This document shows positions 17,938 through 25,322 of a stretch of DNA of 64,000 nt, one piece after another (positions within the stretch are counted from its first letter, which is position 1; each line of letters opens with the position of its first letter). The notes beneath the pieces were generated by a model. That model had not been told where the DNA came from. It saw nothing but the letters and a program-made list of their open reading frames with translations, and did no database searches. This DNA comes from Halonotius roseus (GTDB lineage Archaea > Halobacteriota > Halobacteria > Halobacteriales > Haloferacaceae): assembly GCF_006861655.1 (NCBI RefSeq), contig NZ_SESI01000003.1, positions 62,001 through 126,000 on the forward strand, given 5' to 3'. The translations under genes and the position numbers were made by a program.

Positions 17938-18324
17938 TTAGCTCTGGGCCCACTCGACAGCGGTGTCGAGACGGTCGAAGCTCTCGATCTCGGCATCCGG
18001 GATCTCCATGTGGGATTTCACCGCCATGGCGGCGATCCCGTCGGAGACAAAGCCGACCTTGTCGACGCCGGTGTACCGGCCGTTTTCCGACCACGCTTCG
18101 CCCATATACTCCTGGGTTTCCTTGGCGAGGTTGGTGCCGTCACCGAAGACAGCGATCGTCGCCTCGATGTCGTCCTGTTTCCCACGCTCGCGGTAGTGGT
18201 TGCTGGCGGCTTCGAGATCCTCGTCGGCGAACCCCTGCCACCCCTTCATGAACCAGATGCCCACGCTGCCGCGCGTTTCGAACTCCCACTCGTAGTCGTC
18301 AGGATCAGGTAGTTGGGCTACCAT
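17938..18324 (-). CDS. STAS/SEC14 (SpoIIAA-like) domain protein
   Basis: A 128-residue single-domain protein. IGWxFMKGWQGFADEDLEAA-type N-terminal part, a central helix (NLAKETQEYMGEAW) and the C-terminal GVDKVGFVSDGIAAMAVKSHMEIPDAEIESFDRLDTAVEWA fit the SpoIIAA-like/STAS-SEC14 family, small lipid- or protein-binding domains. Its partner is unknown. It stands alone, upstream of bioB on the same strand with a 79-bp gap. Confidence 0.7.
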   Translation of the reverse strand: MVAQLPDPDDYEWEFETRGSVGIWFMKGWQGFADEDLEAASNHYRERGKQDDIEATIAVFGDGTNLAKETQEYMGEAWSENGRYTGVDKVGFVSDGIAAMAVKSHMEIPDAEIESFDRLDTAVEWAQS

Positions 18325-18421
18325 CAGTGCGACACGAAGTAGGGCGGCGAGACACTTAACAAACCTGCCGCTTGCTATCGATTTTTAGCATCAGCGACAC
18401 GTTTTGGTTGCTAGCTGATCG

Positions 18422-19675
18422 CTATTCGGTCGCCTCGTCGACGTCGCTGTCGGCTGCTTCGCTGTCAGTATTAACAGTCTCCTCGTCGCTGTCCGCCGCA
18501 GCGTGCTCCTCGGCAACCCGGCGGAACGCCTGCAGGATCACCCGTTTGGCTGGCTCACCCTCGGTCGTCCAGTGGTAGGCATAATCCATCATATCGTCGT
18601 AGATCTCGGGTTTACAGCCCGCCGCCTTCGGGTGGCCGCCGCCGTTGACCTGGCGGGCGACCAGGTGGGCGGACTCGAAGGTTTCGCCGCCGCGGATGCT
18701 CGCGCTGCCGGAGGGTTTGACGATGATCGCCGCATCAGCACCCGCCGCCTGAAGCTCGTCGGCGACCTCGTTTTGTGAACAGCGGCCGTAGGTGACGCCG
18801 ACCGTCCAGGGGCCGATCGATTTGTAGGAGGCCCGATCGGCCGCTTTCTCGATCAACTGCTCCTTTTCGACGCGGCGGTCGGCGATGTAGGCCTCGACAA
18901 CCTCGGGCAGCGACGCGCCGTAGGCCCCGACGACAGCCGCATACTCGGCGGGATCGGTCCAGAAGGCGTAATCTGCGAGATCCTTGCTTCGGGGATCGTC
19001 GTTGATCCACAGATCGTGATCGCGCGTCACCGCGGCCAACTCGGTGAACCGATCGTCGAACTCGTAGTCCAGCGAGCGCAGCGTCACGTCCGTACTGCAC
19101 TCCTCATCTGAGTCGCCGACGACGAGATCGACGCCCGCATCGCGGACGCCGGCGGCCGCATCCTCCGGCCACTGGTGGTGGTCGTACCACGAAACGCGCT
19201 CGCTCTGCTCGACGACCGTTCCCAGTGGATCAGCGACCGACTCGTAGGCATCGGGGGAGATATCACAGACGAAGACGTCGATCCCACTGTCGCCGTAGGC
19301 GGCGACGTATTCGAGCGATTTGGTCAGCGAGTGCGGGCCGGCCGCGATGAGGCCGACCGTCGACTCCGGCAGTTCCGGCTCGTCGTCGATGACGCCGCCA
19401 TCGTCGCTGTCGTCGTCGAGTCGGCTCTCGATCGTCTCCAGAAACGGCTCCACGTCGCAGGCGGCGTCGTAGGCTTCCCGGATCAACGCGACACAGCCCA
19501 GCCCGTCAGCGTCGGAGTCGGTGACAACAACCGCCTCCGCGTCCGCAAGGGCGGCTTTCGCGCGCTCCTCGCTTCGGCCCTCGTCGAGGGAGTCAGGATA
19601 GAAAAAGCCCGTCCCCGGCAGGAGCGACCGGCGGTCGATGGGGAGTTCGCTGCTGTCGATGAGATCGTCGTCCAT
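18422..19675 (-). CDS. DHH-family phosphoesterase
   Basis: A 417-residue protein of the DHH/RecJ superfamily. Motifs in order are VVTDSDADGLGCVA (I), FVCDISPD (II), SWYDHHQWPED (DHH) and the C-terminal DHHA1 motif NGGGHPKAAGC. These proteins are Mn-dependent 3'-5' or 5'-3' nucleases or nano-RNases; which one cannot be read here. The last 35 residues are acidic (SDEETVNTDSEAADSD). The ATG at 19675 is chosen because the frame upstream covers only shadow sequence of gnd. Confidence 0.85.
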   Translation of the reverse strand: MDDDLIDSSELPIDRRSLLPGTGFFYPDSLDEGRSEERAKAALADAEAVVVTDSDADGLGCVALIREAYDAACDVEPFLETIESRLDDDSDDGGVIDDEPELPESTVGLIAAGPHSLTKSLEYVAAYGDSGIDVFVCDISPDAYESVADPLGTVVEQSERVSWYDHHQWPEDAAAGVRDAGVDLVVGDSDEECSTDVTLRSLDYEFDDRFTELAAVTRDHDLWINDDPRSKDLADYAFWTDPAEYAAVVGAYGASLPEVVEAYIADRRVEKEQLIEKAADRASYKSIGPWTVGVTYGRCSQNEVADELQAAGADAAIIVKPSGSASIRGGETFESAHLVARQVNGGGHPKAAGCKPEIYDDMMDYAYHWTTEGEPAKRVILQAFRRVAEEHAAADSDEETVNTDSEAADSDVDEATE

Positions 19676-19817
19676 GGGTCGCCGTCGTCGGCAACGCCCA
19701 AAACTCCCCCGTGTTGCGGACGATATCACACCCACCCCGTGTTGAGGATCATCACAACCACTCTGTGTCGACGATGACATCACAACCACTACCACCCCCC
19801 ATCGCCTTCCCTCGCGC

Positions 19818-20723
19818 ATGCAACTCGGCGTGATCGGCCTTGGTCGGATGGGACAGATCGTTGTTGATCGCACACTCGACGGCGGCCACGACGTGGTCGC
19901 CTTCGATCTCGACGACGACGCGGTCGCAACGGCGGCCGACGCGGGGGCGACACCCGCCGACTCGATCGGCGACTTTGTCGAGCAACTCGGCGCGGAGAAA
20001 CGGATCTGGCTGATGGTGCCAGCCGGCAAGGCGGTCGATGCGACACTCGACGATCTCGATCCCCACCTCAACGACGAGGATATCGTCGTCGACGGCGGCA
20101 ACTCCAAGTTTCAGCGATCGGTCGAGCGCGCCGAAGCCTGTTCGGCAGCCTACCTCGACTGCGGCACCAGCGGCGGGCCCGCGGGCGCAGAAGTAGGCTT
20201 CTCGCTGATGATCGGCGGGCCCGCGTGGGCCTACGACGAGATGACGCCCGTCTTCGACGCTGTCGCTACCGGCCCCGACGGCCACGACCGGATGGGCGAG
20301 TCGGGAGCAGGCCACTACGTCAAGATGGTGCACAACGGCGTCGAGTACGCGCTGATGCAAACCTACGGGGAGGGCTTTGAGCTGCTGGCCAACGGTCGCT
20401 ACGACCTCGATATGGAGACCATTGCGCGAACCTGGAACAACGGCGCGGTGATCCGGTCGTGGCTGTTGGAGCTCTGTGAGGAGGCCTTCCGCGAGGAGGG
20501 CACCCCCGAGGATCCGCTGGGCGATGTCGCCGACCACATCGCCGGCGGCTCGACGGGCACGTGGACCGTCGAGGAGTCACTCGAACAAGAGGTGCCGATC
20601 CCGCTGATCTACCAGGCACTCGCCGAGCGGTTCGACAGCCGCAACGAAGGGCGATTCTCCCGGCGGCTGGCCAACCGGCTGCGGTACGGCTTCGGGCGAC
20701 ATCACATCGCGCGCAACGAGTAG
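19818..20723 (+). CDS. gnd: 6-phosphogluconate dehydrogenase, decarboxylating
   Basis: A 301-residue enzyme that oxidises 6-phosphogluconate to ribulose 5-phosphate, the short archaeal/bacterial NAD-type form. The N-terminal nucleotide fold GVIGLGRMGQIV, VPAGKAVDATLDDL, DGGNSKFQRSVERA and CGTSGGPAGAEVGFSLMIGG are family landmarks, followed by the KMVHNGVEYALMQTYGEG helix with the catalytic Lys. In haloarchaea it supplies pentoses because the ribulose monophosphate route is absent. Two 12-bp copies of ATCACAACCACT lie upstream at 19751 and 19779. Confidence 0.95.
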   Translation: MQLGVIGLGRMGQIVVDRTLDGGHDVVAFDLDDDAVATAADAGATPADSIGDFVEQLGAEKRIWLMVPAGKAVDATLDDLDPHLNDEDIVVDGGNSKFQRSVERAEACSAAYLDCGTSGGPAGAEVGFSLMIGGPAWAYDEMTPVFDAVATGPDGHDRMGESGAGHYVKMVHNGVEYALMQTYGEGFELLANGRYDLDMETIARTWNNGAVIRSWLLELCEEAFREEGTPEDPLGDVADHIAGGSTGTWTVEESLEQEVPIPLIYQALAERFDSRNEGRFSRRLANRLRYGFGRHHIARNE

Positions 20724-20776
20724 GCCCGCCGCGTCGCATAGACCCGCCACGTCGCATAGACCCGCCGCATCGCATA
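20723..20776. repeat. Three tandem 18-bp repeats
   Basis: Three near-identical units, GGCCCGCCGCGTCGCATA, GACCCGCCACGTCGCATA and GACCCGCCGCATCGCATA, begin at the gnd stop codon (20723, 20741, 20759). Each differs from the others by one or two bases. It lies between gnd and the ferredoxin gene. The units contain neither an obvious palindrome nor a known binding site. Confidence 0.8.
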
Positions 20777-20834
20777 CCGACACACGGGGCGGAACCTCGT
20801 AAGGTAATTAACCCCCGATTCCTAACGCCTCAAT

Positions 20835-21416
20835 ATGGTTGATCTTGTGGCGTTCGGCATCGCTGCAGCCCTGACGGGGATGTTCGTCGTGCTGCACTTT
20901 GCCAAAGGAACCGAGTGGGAGTCAAATCCCGATATCTCCCAGGAGATCCTTGAGAAGCGCGCAGCGGCGGTGCCGGAGACCAGCTTCCCCGAGCCGATGA
21001 ACCGATCGATCGGCGGCGGTGGCGGCGCGGTCGCCATCGAGGGCGGCGGCGAGGGTGGCGACGGCGGCGAACTCGAAGAGGCCGAGCCGGAAGAACAGAG
21101 CCCCGCGGACATGCCCGAAGACGAGGTCGAGTACCACGATATCGAACTCGTCAAACAGGGCGAAACGATCGAGGTCGCCAGCAACGAGACGATCCTCGAC
21201 AAGGCCGAGGACGAAGGGTTCGATCTCCCGTATGCCTGCCGACAGGGCCAGTGTGTCTCCTGTGCGGGCTTCATTCCCGACGGCCCTGCCGAGGATCACG
21301 TGATCCACTACGAGCAGGAAACGTTCACCGACGAGGAGATGGAGGAGGGCTACACCCTGACCTGTGTGGCCTACCCCATTGCGGACTTCACGCTCGAAAC
21401 CGGCGAAGCGCCGTAG
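20835..21416 (+). CDS. Membrane-anchored [2Fe-2S] ferredoxin
   Basis: A 193-residue protein. Residues 2 to 23 form an N-terminal hydrophobic helix, residues 58 to 99 a flexible Gly- and Glu-rich linker, and residues 100 to 193 a plant-type ferredoxin with ligands C135, C140, C143 and C177 in ACRQGQCVSCAG and LTCVAY. The anchor and linker make it a membrane-tethered electron carrier, unlike the soluble halophilic ferredoxin. Its redox partner is unknown. Preceded by a TATA-poor region with the 18-bp repeats. Confidence 0.88.
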   Translation: MVDLVAFGIAAALTGMFVVLHFAKGTEWESNPDISQEILEKRAAAVPETSFPEPMNRSIGGGGGAVAIEGGGEGGDGGELEEAEPEEQSPADMPEDEVEYHDIELVKQGETIEVASNETILDKAEDEGFDLPYACRQGQCVSCAGFIPDGPAEDHVIHYEQETFTDEEMEEGYTLTCVAYPIADFTLETGEAP

Positions 21417-21575
21417 CGACCGAACGACGCTGTGCGGATTCTGAGCAACGTTCGTTGTTTTCTGCTGGTGTCACAGTCGACAGCCACAGCGCGCCGGCGG
21501 TGGCGACACGCACGGTCGACCGCGAGCGGCGCACAACCCCGTGGTGTTTAATTGCCGGCATCGCAGCCTTCGGGT

Positions 21576-21845
21576 ATGGACGACGCCACCCGCTCCGCTC
21601 TCGAAGAGATGCCGCCGAGCGCGAAGCTGGTCTACAAAACGCTCGAATACGAGGGGCCGTTGACACAGGGTGACCTTGCAGCCGAATCGCTGCTGCCCTC
21701 TCGCACCGTTCGCTACGCGCTGACGACGCTCACTGATGAGGGGCTCATCGAAGAGCGACTCCACATCCAGGACGCCCGCAAGCGGCTCTACTCGCTGGCC
21801 ACGGACGACACCACGGCGGCGGTTGCGATCAACGAACCGAGCTGA
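21576..21845 (+). CDS. Small winged-helix (MarR-like) regulator
   Basis: An 89-residue protein made of one winged helix: [62 protein letters not shown]. The pattern is typical of short haloarchaeal MarR-type regulators. The ATG at 21576 is preferred over a TTG at 21552. It lies 44 bp before the dihydrofolate reductase gene on the same strand and may be co-transcribed with it. Confidence 0.8.
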   Translation: MDDATRSALEEMPPSAKLVYKTLEYEGPLTQGDLAAESLLPSRTVRYALTTLTDEGLIEERLHIQDARKRLYSLATDDTTAAVAINEPS

Positions 21846-21889
21846 GCCGAGACGCCAACCGTTTTTTCATCGCCCCGCCTACCTCAGCC

Positions 21890-22381
21890 ATGGAACTTGT
21901 CTCAGTCGCCGCTATCGCCGACAACCGCGTAATCGGCGACGATGGCGAGCTGCCGTGGCCGTCGATCCCGGCCGACAAACAGCAGTACCGCGAGCGGATC
22001 GCAGACGATCCCGTCATCCTGGGTCGTGTGACCTTCGAGTCGATGCTGGACGATCTGCCAGGAGCGGCCCAGATCGTCCTCAGCCGGAGTGAGCACGGAT
22101 TTGACGTGCCGACTGCTCACCACGCGGGCGGCGTCGACGACGCCGTTGCCGTCGCCGAGTCGTTGGGTGCGGAAACGGCCTACGTGATCGGTGGCGGGGG
22201 GATCTACGCGCTGTTTCAACCACACATCGACCGGATGGTGTTGAGCCGGGTCGCCGGCGAGTACGAGGGCGATGCGTTCTATCCCGCCTGGGACGACGCG
22301 GACTGGCGGCTGGAATCGACGACCGAGTACGACCGCTTTCGGCTGGAGGAGTGGGTTCGCGTCGACACGACAGACAGGTAG
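21890..22381 (+). CDS. folA: Dihydrofolate reductase
   Basis: A 163-residue enzyme reducing dihydrofolate to tetrahydrofolate with [31 protein letters not shown] holds the active-site Asp/Trp region, [11 protein letters not shown] and the cofactor-binding [12 protein letters not shown] follow, and YDRFRLEEW closes the fold. The length is typical of the hdr genes of haloarchaea. The folate synthesis fusion FolC-FolP lies 3 kb downstream with three genes between. Confidence 0.93.
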   Translation: MELVSVAAIADNRVIGDDGELPWPSIPADKQQYRERIADDPVILGRVTFESMLDDLPGAAQIVLSRSEHGFDVPTAHHAGGVDDAVAVAESLGAETAYVIGGGGIYALFQPHIDRMVLSRVAGEYEGDAFYPAWDDADWRLESTTEYDRFRLEEWVRVDTTDR

Positions 22382-22454
22382 GTCGGGGATCGACAACCTG
22401 AGCAACACCGTGCTGTTCGATGGGATGCCGGCAGGTGAGTGTGCTAAGAGCTCG

Positions 22455-22482
22455 CGGAGTGAGACACCACGGAGTGAGACAC
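22455..22482. repeat. Two 13-bp tandem copies of CGGAGTGAGACAC
   Basis: Copies at 22455-22467 and 22470-22482 are identical, separated by 2 bp. They lie between the convergent ends of folA and the regulator gene. Function is unknown. Confidence 0.6.
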
Positions 22483-22516
22483 TCCGAGAGCGGCGACACA
22501 GAGAAATAACCGCTTG

Positions 22517-23398
22517 TCACTCCCACAGCTCAGGAAAGTGGCGTTCGATATACGGGCCGAGCGGATCCGACTCCGCCCAGAGTGCCTCGAAGAGATCGCG
22601 GCCGAACTCAACCGCCGCGTCGGTCTCCGAGAGCAAGATGGCCGTGGTGTCGGTGACCGATCCGTCCGAGCGCGGCTCGGCTGTGCCCGATCCGTCGTGT
22701 CGATCCGCAGTCGCGCCGTCATGTTGGGTCGTCGCCCCGCCAGCCGTCGGCAGTTCGAACTTGAGCATCTCGTCGGTGACAACCGAGGCGAACTGACAGT
22801 CAGTCAGCCGGATGCTCGCCGGGGTCAACACGTTGAGCTCATCGCGGTGACCGTCCTTGTACCGCTGGAAGCTGATATCGATCGCCTCCCGGGTCACCAG
22901 CAGGCGCGTCTCCGGGTGTGTCGGGATGGCCTCCTGATGGCGACGGGAGTAGTACGGCGTCGTCAGCTCGCAGTGGTCGGCCGATTCGAGGACGTTGATC
23001 GCAGCATCCTCCGAGCGGTTAGGGTCTTGCGGGGAGTCACGGATGATCTCGTAGTCGCCGATCTCCGGGAGTCGACGGCGAAACTCGGTGGGAAGCACGT
23101 CGAGCCGGTGGCGTTTCCAGAACGCCGGATCGGTTGTGAGAAACCCCTCGGCGGCCTGCCACGCCGAAATGCTGTCGGCGACCAAAGCACCGTGGGCGGT
23201 GAGATCCCAGCCGTCGTCGCTCTCGACGAGGAGTCCGCGCTCCCGGAGCGTCGACAGCGCGTCGTAGACCGCCGAATCGCTCGCGTCGATCTCGGCTAAC
23301 AGCGTGTCGGTCGGCTGGGGCCCCTCGGCGACCCGGAGGACGATCTCTGTCCGTACCGACGAGGTGATGACAAACCCGTTTGGCGACTGTGACGGCAT
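22517..23398 (-). CDS. Winged-helix regulator with FilR1-like domain
   Basis: A 293-residue transcriptional regulator of the same layout as the gene at 12670. The winged helix is around residues 10 to 75 (DTLLAEIDASDSAVYDALSTLRERGLL). The middle domain contains RDSPQDPNRSEDAAINVLESADHCELTTPYYSRRHQ and the C-terminal part has the pattern VTREAIDISFQRYKDGHRDE. A low-complexity Gly/Thr/Asp insertion sits near residues 225 to 255. The ATG at 23398 is used; upstream frame residues are not conserved-looking. Divergent from the GMC oxidoreductase gene. Confidence 0.75.
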   Translation of the reverse strand: MPSQSPNGFVITSSVRTEIVLRVAEGPQPTDTLLAEIDASDSAVYDALSTLRERGLLVESDDGWDLTAHGALVADSISAWQAAEGFLTTDPAFWKRHRLDVLPTEFRRRLPEIGDYEIIRDSPQDPNRSEDAAINVLESADHCELTTPYYSRRHQEAIPTHPETRLLVTREAIDISFQRYKDGHRDELNVLTPASIRLTDCQFASVVTDEMLKFELPTAGGATTQHDGATADRHDGSGTAEPRSDGSVTDTTAILLSETDAAVEFGRDLFEALWAESDPLGPYIERHFPELWE

Positions 23399-23548
23399 TC
23401 GGCTTACGTCTCGGTGAGGGCGCACTTAACTTATCAGATTCCACGACAAACGGAGTGATCGCCTGTTGGTTGACCGCTCACCGATCGGTTTAGCGGTCGT
23501 TCCGGCGATACTGTGGGGTTTAACAGGCTGGTTTCGGTGCGAGATAGC

Positions 23549-25138
23549 ATGGCAGACTCAGACGGCGAAACCTACGATTACGTGATCGTCGGCGCGGGGT
23601 CGGCGGGCTGTGTGCTCGCCAACCGGCTCTCGGCTGACGGGAGCGAGGTGTTGTTGCTGGAGGCCGGCAGCCCAGACGAGAAACAGGAGATCGGCATCCC
23701 AGCAGCGTTCTTCGAACTGTTCAAATCGGATGTCGACTGGGCCTACGAGACCGCCCCACAGCCCGAGTTGAACGACCGGGAGTGCTACTGGCCCCGCGGG
23801 AAGACCCTCGGTGGGTCGAGTTCGATCAACGCGATGATCTACGCCCGCGGGCAGCCCGCCGACTACGACGGCTGGGCCGCAGCGGGCAACGACGGCTGGG
23901 CCTACGAGGACGTGCTGCCGTACTTCAAGCGCGCCGAACACAACGAACGCGGCCCCTCGGAGTACCACGGCACCGACGGCCCGCGACACGTTGCCGATCT
24001 GAGATCGCCGAACGAGCTCAGCGAGGCGTTTATCGAGGCTGGGCAAGCGGTCGGCCTCCCGCACAACGAGGATTTCAACGCGGGCGAGCAGTCGGGCGTC
24101 GGCTACTATCAGGTAACACAGAAAGATGGCGGGCGGCACAGCGCAGCCGACGCCTATCTCAAACCCGTGCTGGATCGGCCGAACCTCACCGCAACCACGG
24201 GCGCGCAGGTGACCCGTGTCAGGTTCGACGGCCGCGAGGCGGTCGGCGTGGAGTACGTTCAGGACGGAACCAACTCACCGGAGTCGGTCGATGCCACCGA
24301 GGAGGTGATTCTGTCGGCGGGTGTCATCAACTCGCCGCAGCTGCTCTTGCTGTCGGGGATCGGGCCGGCCGATCACCTCACAGAACACGGGATCTCGGTT
24401 GTCCATGAGCTTCCCGGCGTCGGGCAGAATCTACAGGATCACCTGCATGTAAAGGTCAACTACGCCTGCGAGGAGCCAATCTCGCTGGAGGGGGCGGACT
24501 CGCTGTGGAACCTGGTGAAATATCTCCTGTTGAACCGCGGGCCGTTGACCTCAAACGTGGCCGAAGCCGGCGGCTTCGCGTCGGTTGTCGACGACAACGA
24601 CCGGCCGGATATTCAGCTCCATTTCGGCCCCTCCTACTCGGTCAACCACGGGTTCGACAACCCCGAGGGCCACGGCTTCTGGCTCGGCGCGCTGTGTCTG
24701 CGGCCGGAGAGCCGCGGGCGGATCACCCTCCGGTCGGCCGATCCCCTCGACGAGCCGCGGATCGATCCGGGCTATCTGAGCGAAGAGGCTGATCTGGAGG
24801 TGCTGCTTGAGGGGCTCAAACTGGTTCGTGAGATCCTGGGTGCCGAGCCGTTCGACGACTACCGCGGGCAAGAGGTCTCGCCGGGAGCCGACGTTGACTC
24901 CGAGGATGAACTGATCGAGCACATCCGCGAGACGGCCCACTCACTGTATCACCCCGTTGGCACCTGCAAAATGGGCAACGGCGATATGGCGGTCGTCGAC
25001 GACCGGCTCGCCGTCCACGGCGTGAATGGGCTCCGGGTCGTCGACGCCTCGATCATGCCGACGGTCACCAGCGGGAACACGGACGCGCCGACGACGATGA
25101 TCGCCGAGAAGGCGGCCGACTACATTCTGGATGCGTAG
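23549..25138 (+). CDS. GMC family oxidoreductase (choline/alcohol dehydrogenase-like)
   Basis: A 529-residue FAD enzyme. The N terminus has [20 protein letters not shown] and LLLEAG for FAD binding; the GMC signature is [17 protein letters not shown]; the second signature is [17 protein letters not shown]; the C terminus has [12 protein letters not shown] with the catalytic histidine and [18 protein letters not shown]. It resembles choline dehydrogenase (BetA) but no betaine aldehyde dehydrogenase gene is adjacent, so the substrate is not fixed. It is divergent from the regulator at 23398, which might control it. Confidence 0.88.
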   Translation: MADSDGETYDYVIVGAGSAGCVLANRLSADGSEVLLLEAGSPDEKQEIGIPAAFFELFKSDVDWAYETAPQPELNDRECYWPRGKTLGGSSSINAMIYARGQPADYDGWAAAGNDGWAYEDVLPYFKRAEHNERGPSEYHGTDGPRHVADLRSPNELSEAFIEAGQAVGLPHNEDFNAGEQSGVGYYQVTQKDGGRHSAADAYLKPVLDRPNLTATTGAQVTRVRFDGREAVGVEYVQDGTNSPESVDATEEVILSAGVINSPQLLLLSGIGPADHLTEHGISVVHELPGVGQNLQDHLHVKVNYACEEPISLEGADSLWNLVKYLLLNRGPLTSNVAEAGGFASVVDDNDRPDIQLHFGPSYSVNHGFDNPEGHGFWLGALCLRPESRGRITLRSADPLDEPRIDPGYLSEEADLEVLLEGLKLVREILGAEPFDDYRGQEVSPGADVDSEDELIEHIRETAHSLYHPVGTCKMGNGDMAVVDDRLAVHGVNGLRVVDASIMPTVTSGNTDAPTTMIAEKAADYILDA

Positions 25139-25322
25139 GTGGAGACCCCCGACCGACCGGCCTCGGCAGCATCTCGGGCGGCTCAGTCGTCCTCGCCGCT
25201 TGGGCGTCCCGTGCCCACTCGCCCACACAGGATCGTCATTTGCGTTGATGGTGTGCAACCACACGCTCCCGTCGGCTGTAGCTGTTCGTTACCCATAAGC
25301 GGCGGCGATGGCATACCCGAGT

